Shown here piece after piece: positions 1 through 8,683 of a stretch of DNA of 11,864 nt. Under the pieces are notes generated by a model that saw nothing but the letters and a program-made list of their open reading frames with translations, had not been told where the DNA came from and made no database searches. The translations under genes and the position numbers were made by a program. Positions within the stretch are counted from its first letter, which is position 1. Every line of letters starts with the position of its first letter. Source of the stretch: DATJPR01 sp035506295 (GTDB taxonomy: Bacteria; Bacteroidota; Ignavibacteria; UBA10030; UBA6906); assembly GCA_035506295.1 (NCBI GenBank), contig DATJPR010000075.1:1-11864 (forward strand), written 5' to 3'.

Positions 1-3000
1 ACTCGTGAAGAAATTGATCCTGTCATCCCGCACATCCAGGTATTCCGGTGTCGTTCCGTCCTTGACAAACGTATAGGATGCCATCTCCGTGAGGCGCGGG
101 TTCTCGAGCTCAAATCCGGCCGGCAGCAAATCGCTGACCGCAACGTTTTCGAGCATGTCGATGGCCGAAAGAAGCCGCACCCGGACGATCACGAGATCGT
201 TCTGCTTGACCGATGCGACATTGATCGGATTCCCCACCCTGTCAAGGAACTCGCGCCGCACCTGCAAATTGCGGTCCTCCAATTTTGCCTGACCGTCCGT
301 CCGGATGCCTTCCGTGACGATCGAATAATACGCCCGCCCCTCCCCGCTGGTGGTAATTGTCACCGAGGCGCCGAACGGATCAACATCAAAGCGCTGGCTT
401 CCTCCCTTATAGGCGTACTCCTTCGATCCTGCTTTCACGGTGCCCGTGATCTTCGCGGCCGCTGCCATCCGCGCCGCCTTACCGAACGCCAGCAGCGTGA
501 AGGCGTCGTCCTGTGTACTGAACCACGCGTCCTCCTTGTAGCGCTGCGAAAGGTAATCCATGTAGCGCGGGATATTGATGTTGTTCAGATCGGTTTCCAG
601 CAGCATGTTCAGGATGATGGCGTTCGCCCGAATTGGTGAATCAAAGACTCCTCCCGTCGTGCGCGCAGACTGCTCGAGAGCGAACTTGTCGGGCATCAGC
701 TCGCCGTAGGTGCGGCGGTCTCCGCTCAACGCGTACGCGGCGGCAAGCATCGACCTTGAATCCAGCGTGAGCAATCCCTGATCTCCCCGGTAGAAATCCA
801 TCAGGGCACGGTCAGCGGCGGAGGCCGATGCAAGCACGTACAGCGCGTAGAGCGAACTCTTGTCGGCAATTCTCCGAACCACGACCTTTCCCTGGTCCCA
901 GTAATAATAGTCCATCGTCTTCCTGCTGCGGGCAAGCGATGCAATGGCACCGAGGGCGGACTTCAATACGCCGTCGGGAACGGCATATCCCGCTTTGCGT
1001 GCCTCGACGAGGAAGTGCGTGGCGTAGATCGTCCCCCAGGGGTTGGTATAGGTTCCGCCGGGCCAGTACACGAACGAACCATCGGGCGACTGCAGACTGC
1101 CGATGATGCCGATCGCCTCGTTGACGAAATACATCGGGCTCCCGTTCGCCACTGCCGATGGTGCCATGATCGCGGCAAGATCCCGGAGGTAGATCTGTGG
1201 GAATGCTTTCGAGACGATTTGCTCCAGGCAACCATAGGGATAGCCGACGAGGTCCTTCAGTCGCCCCGCGAAGTTTGCGACGGGGAACGGGCTCAGGGTG
1301 ACATACGCGCGACGTCCTTCAGGATAGTAGACGTCCGGGACCTGCTGTTGCACCGTGCCGCCGGCCTCGACGGCGCCGGTGATCGTTTCGGTCACGAGCG
1401 GCGACGCCGGACGAACCGGAAGGTCGGTTTTCGATTCGATCTCTCCCTCAGGCGTGCTCGTTTTGACGATCACCGTCGCTTTGCCGAGAACCTGACCGGC
1501 CCGGAGTCCGGCCAGCGTGTACTGCTCTTGATTGGCTCCAACGGTGAGCGCCGGCGGCGGATCGGTCAGTTTCACGCCTCCCTCCGTTCGTACGGCGAAA
1601 CGGAGATCAGCCGGCCGCGCCGTGGTATTGAAGGCTGTGATCGCCATGGAAAGCGAATCGCCGGGACTGAGGAATCGCGGCAATGCCGGCGTGATGACAA
1701 TGGGATCTGCAACGGTCATCGCCTGCTGTGTCGCGCCGAACCTGTCTCCCTTGTAGGCGACGGCCATGAGGCGGATCTCGCCGTTGAAATCGGGAATGTC
1801 GATATCGATCTGCACCTCTCCCGACCCATTGGTGTGTTTGATTCCCGACCAGAAGGCAACGGGCTTCACCCGCTGGACGCTCAGAGGATTGACGTGCCTG
1901 CCGAGTTCAGCTTCGCTTCCGCCCGTGCTGCTGACTTGCTTTTTCGCCTCCGGGATGAGATCACGGAAAAAGTCGTACGTATCCGTCTCCAGCGCCTTCC
2001 TGGCATAGAAGTAACCGTATGGATCGGGCGTCTTGTAGTTCTTGAGCTGCAGGATGCCTTCGTCGACGGCCGCAAGTGTCAGGGCGACATTCTTCTCGCC
2101 GCCGACCGCGATCGTGATCGATTGTTTCGTCCGTGGGCGAATCGCGGCCGGTGCCTTGATCGTCAGCTCAAGCTTGTTGGACGGTTTCTCCACCATGAGT
2201 GGCACAAAACCGTGACCGGCAAGCAACGGGATGTCGAGCTCCTTGATTTTGCGGAACAGCACGGCGCTGATGTAGACGTTCGGGAGATACTTCTCCTCCA
2301 CCGGGAGATCCAACGACGCGGCGTTGTTCACCACTTCAAGATAGTGGTAGTTCAGCACGCCGTTGCGCTCGACCGTCACCAGCATCGTGCCGGGGAAGGG
2401 CGCCTGAAAAAGGATGTGCGCTTTGTCGCCCGGGGCATACGCCGCTTTGTCCAGGACGATATCCACCCTGGCCTCCGGATCCACCTGGAACGATGTGACA
2501 TCCGTCGAGCCCCAGCTATAGGAGTAGAACCGGAACTCATTGAAGCCGGAGTCTCCATCCTTGGAGACGCGAACAACATACTCGCCCGACCTCGGAACGG
2601 CATACGTGAAATCCGCCGGCCCATCGCCGATCGTCACCACATCGTTCCGCTCCGGAATCTCGCGGCGCTCGGACACATAGCGCAGCGTCTTGTCGTTGCC
2701 GTACTGGCGCAGGACCGAATGCCATTCATACCGGATGACCGCGATCCTCGCGCGGAATCCCCTGATCGGCCTGTCGCCAGGATCCACGGCAACAATCTGG
2801 ATTTTCTGCGGCACACCGGGAGTGACGTAGTACGGGCCGGTGTTGTGCACCCCGAGATAGAACGACGCGGGGTCCAGGATCGTCTGCGAGCCCTGATACA
2901 CAGGGCGGCCGGACTCATCGAACACCGCCACTCTTCCTCTCAACCGCATCGTGCCCTGCGTCTGGAGATCGCCCGGCACAGTGACCGTAAACGAAGCCGC

Positions 3001-5274
3001 TCCGTTCTGATCGGTTTTCCCTTCTTCCTGCACCGGCTCCATCGCTTTTGGCTTAATGGCGTCATTCGAGAAACGGAACGCCGGGTACGCCTTCGAGACA
3101 TACGGCATGGGATCGAAGGATCCCTCGAACTGCCATGATTTCCCTGCCGCCGGAGGACCGAAGAAATTGTGCGCGGACAACTGGTATTGAATCGAAGCGC
3201 CCGCCTTCGCTCGTTCTGCGGAAGGAGTGAGATTCACCCGCAGGCGGTCAGGCATGAACTCCTCGACGCTCGCTTTGTACGATGCCAGATAGGCGCCGTT
3301 CCCTGCATAGAGCTCGCAATGGTACTCTCCGGTCAGCGAGTTTGCCCGGGTGGCGAAACTCGTTTCGAATGCACCATCCGCATTGAGCGTCAACTGCTGG
3401 TCACCCACTGTGCTCCCGCGCGGATTGATGACCTTGAGACGCACGGGCATGGAGGCGGGAAGCGACTCCGAGAGATTGCGGACGATGCCGCTCACAATCA
3501 TCGTCTCCCCGGGGCGATAGAGATTCCGGTCGCCGTACATCAGCGCATCGTAGACCGTCTGGTTGTCGCGCTTGCCCCCGACGTCGAACCGCGACGTCTC
3601 CACGCGGTAATCGTCGAAGGTCAGGAAGTTGAAATCGTTTTCAAGTTCCGCGGTCACCAGCTGCAGCGGGAAATCCCTGGATTTCGATTGCAGGTCCGTA
3701 AACCGCGCGACGCCATCGCCGTCCGTCTTGCCCGCAGCCACGATCTGATTGTTGGTGGACACCAACGACACCTGGGCGCCCGACACTGGCTTCGCAGTCT
3801 CCAGGCTCGTCACAAAGACCATTGCCCCGTCCGGATTCCGCTTCGTAATAATCGCGAGGTCGGAGACGGAGACGAGCTTCGACGTGGAGCGCCACGACTC
3901 TGCCAGGTTGGATATTTCGATAAGGTAGAACCCCTTGTAGCCCGTGTGCATGTACTTGTCGAGGTTCAGGTAGGTTGAGACCTGCTGGTTCTCAGGCCCG
4001 GCGATCGTCAAGGTGTCGACGGACAGAGACCGGCCATAGTTGCCCAGATAATAGCGGTACTTCCTCCTTGCACCGGGCGAATCGTCTCCTTCATCATCCG
4101 AATAGTCGTAGTCGTAGAACCGTCCGTTCTGGATGAAGTAGACGAGGTTGTTCTGGAAGACCTGGCTGACTTTGACAAGCAGCTTCGGGAGATTCACGGT
4201 GACGATCTCGAGTTTCTTCTCGCCGCCGAGAAGCATGTAGACGCCGGACTCCGACCCGAAACGGAACGACGCAGGAATGCTGCCGATGAACACGTCAGCC
4301 TCATACGGATTCTGCGTCTTCCCTCCGAGATAGCTCTCCAGCCCCGCGGCGATCGTCATCTTCATCGTCGTGCCCGGCTGGAAATTCCCGTGCAGCGTGA
4401 AGGAGGAGCCTGCCGCCGTCACAGAGAAATCGATATTCGGCTCGAGGCGCACGAACGACTTCACCGTCGCTGCATCAACTTCCTGAGATGTGCGGACGAG
4501 GACAAATCCCTGAACGCCGTCAAAGCCCGCTTCATGGCCGTAGATCTTCAGTTCCCCGAGCGCCGGGAGGGTGAACTCGAACGGTCGATCCTGCGTGATC
4601 TTGGTATTGGTCTCCGGCGATTGGAGGTCCGCCGCAACGGAAACGCTGATCTTCCGTTCTTTGTCGAGTTGAGTGACCGGGCCGAGTTCCACCGGGACGA
4701 CGCGGCTGCGTTCCGTGGTCATCACCTTTACGGCCGACTGGGCTGCGCCGTCGACGGTGACCGTCAATTTCCCCGCGAGGTCCTGTGGATCGACGGCATA
4801 GCTGAACTCGAGATTCGCCTTGATGCCGACCTGTCGCGATTCCGAAAGGCGGTCATAGAAGAATTCAGCCCCGCGCAAGGTGAACGGCATCGTCGAGAAC
4901 TGGAATTCTTCGGGTCCGGAGAACCCTGTCGCCTTTGCGAGCGCCACCAGCAACGGGGTGTTGAACCGACCGGTGATCTTGGCGTCGCCGGGCAACGGCC
5001 CGTCGGGACTGAAGAGCAGCCGCGCGGTGTCCTGCCAGACGAACTTCCCGGGAATGGAAGGTTTGAACTCCACCAACGGCGACGTCGTCCACGTATTCAG
5101 GGAATCCGGCGGTACCATCCCCCGGGAAAAGGAGAAGGCGAGAACCGTATCCCGCCCGACGATTCCCGATGGAAGCGGCGATGTGAGTTTGAGCCTGGTG
5201 GCGTCCTGCGTCGAACAGGAAAGAGCGATCAAGCAAAGAAGCAACGTGATCGAGGTTGTTTTGATGGGGCGCAT
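1..5274 (-). CDS. Alpha-2-macroglobulin family lipoprotein with thioester (YfhM-like), C-terminus cut by window edge
   Basis: This is a bacterial alpha-2-macroglobulin, thought to act as a periplasmic trap for foreign proteases: cleavage exposes a thioester that links covalently to the attacker. The reading frame is open for 1758 codons from ATG 5274 to the left edge. An in-frame TGA lies two codons before that ATG, so no earlier start is possible, and AGGTGA just upstream is a good ribosome binding site. Residues 1-20 form a lipoprotein signal ending ALSC, giving a lipidated Cys20. YRPGE (586-590) marks the MG2-type domain. AAVDEGIL (1068-1075) and a following Gly/Ser-rich stretch near 1110-1125 mark the bait-region domain. 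VADPIVITPALPRF (from 1188) marks the A2M domain. GYPYGCLEQ carries the thioester, Cys1349-Gln1352. The end resembles the last domain of E. coli YfhM (from memory about 1650 aa), so probably fewer than 100 residues are missing. A Tyr/Asp-rich insertion lies at about 384-410. pbpC is 50 nt upstream, the usual partner. Confidence 0.95.
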   Translation of the reverse strand, partial: MRPIKTTSITLLLCLIALSCSTQDATRLKLTSPLPSGIVGRDTVLAFSFSRGMVPPDSLNTWTTSPLVEFKPSIPGKFVWQDTARLLFSPDGPLPGDAKITGRFNTPLLVALAKATGFSGPEEFQFSTMPFTLRGAEFFYDRLSESRQVGIKANLEFSYAVDPQDLAGKLTVTVDGAAQSAVKVMTTERSRVVPVELGPVTQLDKERKISVSVAADLQSPETNTKITQDRPFEFTLPALGELKIYGHEAGFDGVQGFVLVRTSQEVDAATVKSFVRLEPNIDFSVTAAGSSFTLHGNFQPGTTMKMTIAAGLESYLGGKTQNPYEADVFIGSIPASFRFGSESGVYMLLGGEKKLEIVTVNLPKLLVKVSQVFQNNLVYFIQNGRFYDYDYSDDEGDDSPGARRKYRYYLGNYGRSLSVDTLTIAGPENQQVSTYLNLDKYMHTGYKGFYLIEISNLAESWRSTSKLVSVSDLAIITKRNPDGAMVFVTSLETAKPVSGAQVSLVSTNNQIVAAGKTDGDGVARFTDLQSKSRDFPLQLVTAELENDFNFLTFDDYRVETSRFDVGGKRDNQTVYDALMYGDRNLYRPGETMIVSGIVRNLSESLPASMPVRLKVINPRGSTVGDQQLTLNADGAFETSFATRANSLTGEYHCELYAGNGAYLASYKASVEEFMPDRLRVNLTPSAERAKAGASIQYQLSAHNFFGPPAAGKSWQFEGSFDPMPYVSKAYPAFRFSNDAIKPKAMEPVQEEGKTDQNGAASFTVTVPGDLQTQGTMRLRGRVAVFDESGRPVYQGSQTILDPASFYLGVHNTGPYYVTPGVPQKIQIVAVDPGDRPIRGFRARIAVIRYEWHSVLRQYGNDKTLRYVSERREIPERNDVVTIGDGPADFTYAVPRSGEYVVRVSKDGDSGFNEFRFYSYSWGSTDVTSFQVDPEARVDIVLDKAAYAPGDKAHILFQAPFPGTMLVTVERNGVLNYHYLEVVNNAASLDLPVEEKYLPNVYISAVLFRKIKELDIPLLAGHGFVPLMVEKPSNKLELTIKAPAAIRPRTKQSITIAVGGEKNVALTLAAVDEGILQLKNYKTPDPYGYFYARKALETDTYDFFRDLIPEAKKQVSSTGGSEAELGRHVNPLSVQRVKPVAFWSGIKHTNGSGEVQIDIDIPDFNGEIRLMAVAYKGDRFGATQQAMTVADPIVITPALPRFLSPGDSLSMAITAFNTTARPADLRFAVRTEGGVKLTDPPPALTVGANQEQYTLAGLRAGQVLGKATVIVKTSTPEGEIESKTDLPVRPASPLVTETITGAVEAGGTVQQQVPDVYYPEGRRAYVTLSPFPVANFAGRLKDLVGYPYGCLEQIVSKAFPQIYLRDLAAIMAPSAVANGSPMYFVNEAIGIIGSLQSPDGSFVYWPGGTYTNPWGTIYATHFLVEARKAGYAVPDGVLKSALGAIASLARSRKTMDYYYWDQGKVVVRRIADKSSLYALYVLASASAADRALMDFYRGDQGLLTLDSRSMLAAAYALSGDRRTYGELMPDKFALEQSARTTGGVFDSPIRANAIILNMLLETDLNNINIPRYMDYLSQRYKEDAWFSTQDDAFTLLAFGKAARMAAAAKITGTVKAGSKEYAYKGGSQRFDVDPFGASVTITTSGEGRAYYSIVTEGIRTDGQAKLEDRNLQVRREFLDRVGNPINVASVKQNDLVIVRVRLLSAIDMLENVAVSDLLPAGFELENPRLTEMASYTFVKDGTTPEYLDVRDDRINFFTS

Positions 5275-5324
5275 AGGTCACCTGAATGTGTGCTGGATAC
5301 ACCACTGCAGTACGCGGCCAGGAT

Positions 5325-7691
5325 TCATCCCGTCATGACAACATGAAACCGCGTTTTGGATATTCTTCCCTTGTCGTCAACACAACACACGACATGATCT
5401 CCTCCGCCGATACGGACGAGCCACCGCACGCCGGCCCTCACCGTTCCGAGATATTTGTCGTCAAGGTACCAGGCGTGGGTCGCCACGTCCACCAGAGGCG
5501 TTGCCTGAAGACAAAGCTCCTGCTTCGAAGAGACGAGATAATATGTCATCGCATCCGATGGGCTCACAATCGTCGGCCCGTCGCCCGCGGACACCGTGGT
5601 GCAGAAGGGGTTGTGCGGCGGCGTTACGGCAAACGCCACATTGCTCTTCTTCCAGAATTCGAGCAGGTCCGGTGGATACGTCAGGATCGTCTTCACCGTG
5701 TACGCATGCGTTCCCACGCACGAAGGGCAGTACGAGAGCTTTCCATCAGGCGACACCAGATATTCCCGGCACACATCGCACGGGGTTCGGGCGGTGCGCG
5801 ACTGCGAGTAGAAATCCTCGATGAGATGCGCACACCGTGGCGAAGGATCTTTGCCGCTTTCCACGCACACCTCCCGCAACGAGAGGTCGGCGGGAAAGGG
5901 AAGAATACTCTTGTCCCCCGTCCGTGTCATGCTCGTGAGAATGTCGAACAACAGCGGCGCGGCCGTCCTACCGCCCATGAGATCGGGATTGCCCGTATTG
6001 TCGGCGTTCCCCATCCAGACACCGACGGTGTAGCGGGAAGTATAGCCGACCGACCACGCATCCCGTCGTCCGTAGCTCGTCCCGGTCTTGAATGCTACCG
6101 CCGGGAGCGTGACCGATGACTCGAATCCGCTCGGAAGGTCCGGTCTGTTCAGGCCCGTCAGGATCGACGTCACCATGTATGCAGCGGCGGGGGAGAACAC
6201 TTGTCGCGACACGGCTGTATCTTTTGAGCGGCCCGGGAGATACCGCAACGGACGATAGAGACCGCTATTCGGAAACGCGGCGTACGCTGCAGTCAGCTCC
6301 TCGAGTGTTACTCCGCATCCGCCCAGGATCATGCTTAACCCGAGCTTCTGGCGCTGATCCTGGAGCGAAGAAATTCCTGCGTTCACCACAAACTGCAGAA
6401 AGGTCGACGTGCCGGCCTGTTTCAAAAGGCGGACCATGGGCACATTCAAGGAACGACGCAATGCATCATCCGCGAAGACCGGGCCGGAGTACGTTCCGTC
6501 ATAGTTTTCCGCCGTGAAGCCTTCTGCATCGTAGGGGACGTCGAGCAGTCTGCTCTTTGGCGTAAGGCTTCCCGCATCCATCAGCATGGCGTACAGGAAG
6601 GGCTTCAAGGTCGAACCGGGCGAACGCAGCGAGTGTACGGCATCCACCTGGCCGCTCGCAAGCGAGTCCGAGAAATCCCCGGAGCCCGCATACGCGAGGA
6701 CGTCGCGAGTTCGATTATCGACGACGATGACCGCGCCGTTCCGCACGCCTTTCGCACTCCAGATCCGGAGCTGTGCCGACAGGAGACGCTCGACCGTTTG
6801 TTGGACGTCGAGATCGAGCACACCGCGGACGTCGCCTCCACGGCGCACGAGATCTCTGACCCGGTAGCAATAATGAGGAGCAAGCATCGGCAGAGTCACG
6901 CGTTGCACGCCGGCCGGCGTGGTCCAGATGATCAGCGAATCATCGCGGCTCAGATAGCGCTGTGCGATCCAGCGCTGCGCCTGCCGCTTCCGCTCGGCCA
7001 GGAGCCGATCGGGATTCCGGTCGGGCTGCAGATGGTTCGGGTCGCGGGGAATGAGGATCAGGTCGAAGAGCCGCGCGATATTCAGGCGTTCCGGCGGCGT
7101 CTGATAATAAAGCAGCGAAGCGGACTTCAGTCCTTCGATGTTTCCGCCGAGGGGAACCATCGAGAGATACATCTCCAGCAGTTCGCTCTTCGAGTATTTC
7201 ATCTCGAGCTGGACCGCGCGGAATGCCTCGACCATCTTCGCCCACACCGTGCGTGGTTTCGGCTCCATCATGCGCGCGATCTGCATGGTGATGGTCGATC
7301 CGCCCGAGATCCGGCGGCCTCCCCGGACATTCTGCCAGACGGCGCGAAGCAGGGAAAGCGGGTTGACGCCGAAATGGTAATAGAACCATCGGTCCTCCCT
7401 GCGGAGAAGAATGCGCTTGAGACGATCGGGAATTTCGCCCGGATCGGTCTTGAGCCGCCATCGGTCGTCACCTGCAAGGAACGCGCTGAGGAGGCGGCCC
7501 TGACGATCTTCCACGGTCAGGGAATACTCTTTCGCATGCGGTAGGGGAAACAGCAGCGAGAGAAACAGGAAGGCGATCGCCGGCGACAGGCAGACGATCG
7601 CCCCGAGGAGCAAGGTTTTCTGTCTTATGCTTTTCGTGATGCGAAGCGTGGAGAACAATGCGCCCCTGACGGAAGAATATGCGCTCCCCAT
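5325..7691 (-). CDS. pbpC: Penicillin-binding protein 1C, bifunctional glycosyltransferase/transpeptidase
   Basis: This class A PBP polymerises lipid II into glycan strands and may cross-link peptides on the outer face of the inner membrane. It has 788 residues from ATG 7691. One N-terminal membrane segment spans about 26-49. The GT51 glycosyltransferase domain follows, with EDRWFYYHFG (catalytic Glu99), GGSTITMQ (about 130-137) and the RTVWAKMVEA stretch. The transpeptidase domain has SxxK as Ser360-Thr-Leu-Lys363, SLN at 414-416 and KTGT at 535-538, so all catalytic motifs are intact. A linker with paired cysteines (CDVC, CPSC, about 638-658) leads to a C-terminal BiPBP_C-type domain starting near PPHNPFC, in the Bacteroidota style. 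A TTG at 7706 would add five residues and also has a purine-rich leader. I prefer the ATG, which has GGTGA 7 nt upstream. The gene sits 81 nt after the C1 peptidase and 50 nt before A2M, consistent with one operon. Its start lies inside a G-rich inverted repeat. Confidence 0.95.
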   Translation of the reverse strand: MGSAYSSVRGALFSTLRITKSIRQKTLLLGAIVCLSPAIAFLFLSLLFPLPHAKEYSLTVEDRQGRLLSAFLAGDDRWRLKTDPGEIPDRLKRILLRREDRWFYYHFGVNPLSLLRAVWQNVRGGRRISGGSTITMQIARMMEPKPRTVWAKMVEAFRAVQLEMKYSKSELLEMYLSMVPLGGNIEGLKSASLLYYQTPPERLNIARLFDLILIPRDPNHLQPDRNPDRLLAERKRQAQRWIAQRYLSRDDSLIIWTTPAGVQRVTLPMLAPHYCYRVRDLVRRGGDVRGVLDLDVQQTVERLLSAQLRIWSAKGVRNGAVIVVDNRTRDVLAYAGSGDFSDSLASGQVDAVHSLRSPGSTLKPFLYAMLMDAGSLTPKSRLLDVPYDAEGFTAENYDGTYSGPVFADDALRRSLNVPMVRLLKQAGTSTFLQFVVNAGISSLQDQRQKLGLSMILGGCGVTLEELTAAYAAFPNSGLYRPLRYLPGRSKDTAVSRQVFSPAAAYMVTSILTGLNRPDLPSGFESSVTLPAVAFKTGTSYGRRDAWSVGYTSRYTVGVWMGNADNTGNPDLMGGRTAAPLLFDILTSMTRTGDKSILPFPADLSLREVCVESGKDPSPRCAHLIEDFYSQSRTARTPCDVCREYLVSPDGKLSYCPSCVGTHAYTVKTILTYPPDLLEFWKKSNVAFAVTPPHNPFCTTVSAGDGPTIVSPSDAMTYYLVSSKQELCLQATPLVDVATHAWYLDDKYLGTVRAGVRWLVRIGGGDHVVCCVDDKGRISKTRFHVVMTG

Positions 7692-7747
7692 CCCCCTATC
7701 ACCCAATCTCCCCCTCGCGCGACAGGGGGATGGGGAGATGGGGGATG
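7689..7747 (-). repeat. C/G-rich inverted repeat covering the pbpC start codon
   Basis: In the leftward transcript, CAUCCCCC (7747-7740) can pair with GGGGGAUG (7696-7689), which contains the pbpC AUG. The adjacent AUCUCCCC (7739-7732) can pair with GGGGAGAU (7713-7706). That gives 16 base pairs, interrupted by a 9-nt bulge that holds the GGUGA-like ribosome binding site. A competing inner hairpin, UCCCCCU with AGGGGGA (7730-7724 and 7715-7709) around an 8-nt loop, is also possible. The composition, unlike the flanking genes, suggests a dispersed intergenic repeat that has come to overlap the 5' end of pbpC. There is no U-tract, so it is not a standard terminator. Confidence 0.6.
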
Positions 7748-7772
7748 CGGTGAGGATGAGCTGAGAACCCCG

Positions 7773-8603
7773 CTACTGTCCGCCCGCCCGAATGGTCCAG
7801 AAATCGTCCGATAAGTTCCTGTCGGAAATATAGTCGAACGGCATCGTGAAGTAGCCGCCCATACCCCAGTCGGGCCCCCACGAATTGCGGACAATGATCC
7901 GTCTGGCCGCGTCATCATAGCCTGCGGCCATCACGGCGTGCCCTCCGAGAACCCGTTCTCCGGGCTGCGGCATCTGAACGACACCGCTTTGCGCGACAGC
8001 AGACGATTCAAAACTCTCGTATACCGTAAATCCGAAGACGAACGGATATCCCTCGGCAAGACACTCCAGCATCTCATCGAGCGTGAGGATGCGGTGATAC
8101 GACGTGATCGTATGCGTCAGTGCTTCCTTGTAGCACTTTGCCGTCGGCTTCACGGCAAACTTGCTGACGACGTATGGCCAGATTTTTTCACGGCAGACTC
8201 CCTGTTTCGCCAGCGTCTTGATCCCGTCCCGGAGCATAGCGCCGGAATCGGTCTTCACCGTGTGCTCGAGGACCCTTTCATTATAATAGATGAAGAGCCT
8301 GCTGAGGTCGACGAGCGGTTTCTTGTTTTTGAGCTCAAGAAATTCCAGCGCTCCCGCAAGTGCGTTGGCGGTACAGCTTCCAAGGTTGCCCTGATTCTCG
8401 ACGGGCGAGCAGAGCGAACGCAGATCTACCTGATGCGGCAAAACCGGCGGGGCAACGCGGATCGAGCGATAGAGAAAATCACGTTGATCGGGCAGGTCGG
8501 GAACCCATCCATATCCGCGGATCGTGGTCTTGGGAGCAGCAGGCGAGGAAGACTTACGTCGGGCTGCTTTGCGAGTTGACTTGCGTCTGGGAGATCGCGC
8601 CAT
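7773..8603 (-). CDS. C1 family (papain-like) cysteine peptidase
   Basis: This is a 276-residue peptidase of the papain fold (Pfam Peptidase_C1). The catalytic set is complete. Gln71 and Cys77 lie in QGNLGSCTAN, the oxyanion glutamine and the nucleophile. His222 lies in GGHAVMAAGYD and Asn240 in RNSWGPDWG. The segment GYGWVPDLPDQRDFLY (30-45) is typical of the start of compact bacterial and archaeal C1 peptidases. I see no classical inhibitory propeptide. The first 25 residues are very rich in Arg, Lys and Ser and contain no hydrophobic stretch, so there is no recognisable Sec signal; the protein may be cytoplasmic, or the basic tail may bind nucleic acid or membrane. ATG 8603 has CGAGG five bases upstream as a modest ribosome binding site. 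It is the first gene of the leftward unit, followed by pbpC and A2M. Its natural substrate cannot be read from the sequence. Confidence 0.9.
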   Translation of the reverse strand: MARSPRRKSTRKAARRKSSSPAAPKTTIRGYGWVPDLPDQRDFLYRSIRVAPPVLPHQVDLRSLCSPVENQGNLGSCTANALAGALEFLELKNKKPLVDLSRLFIYYNERVLEHTVKTDSGAMLRDGIKTLAKQGVCREKIWPYVVSKFAVKPTAKCYKEALTHTITSYHRILTLDEMLECLAEGYPFVFGFTVYESFESSAVAQSGVVQMPQPGERVLGGHAVMAAGYDDAARRIIVRNSWGPDWGMGGYFTMPFDYISDRNLSDDFWTIRAGGQ

Positions 8604-8654
8604 GAGAGCCTCGAGGTTGTGTTGGAGGAGAGGAGTGCCTGAGGATGCCGGGGA

Positions 8655-8683
8655 AATATAGAGAAGGGGTCATGGGAAAGCAA
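8655..8683 (-). promoter_or_regulatory. Candidate sigma70-like promoter for the peptidase-pbpC-A2M unit
   Basis: On the minus strand, TTGCTT (8683-8678) is followed after 17 bp by TATATT (8660-8655), five of six matches to the -10 consensus. Transcription would begin near 8648, leaving a leader of about 45 nt before ATG 8603. The -35 match is only three of six. The -35 is the left end of the palindrome. If the host uses Bacteroidota-type -7/-33 promoters, this assignment may be wrong. Confidence 0.45.

Noticed and set aside
1015..3138. 707-codon open frame on the plus strand
   Set aside because: It lies wholly antisense to A2M, whose minus-strand frame carries domain motifs throughout. The translation is Arg-rich and shows no domain; it is a by-product of GC-rich third positions.
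1..5274. Possible frameshift in the very long A2M gene
   Set aside because: The start codon, the thioester cysteine and the final codon at the window edge are all in the same frame, and no internal stop was found in the translation.
3169..5346. Two long plus-strand open frames (3169-3978 and 4390-5346)
   Set aside because: Both are antisense to A2M, have Arg/His-rich compositions and no recognisable fold or ribosome binding site.
6633..7544. 303-codon plus-strand open frame
   Set aside because: It is antisense to the well-supported pbpC glycosyltransferase and transpeptidase domains and has no family features.
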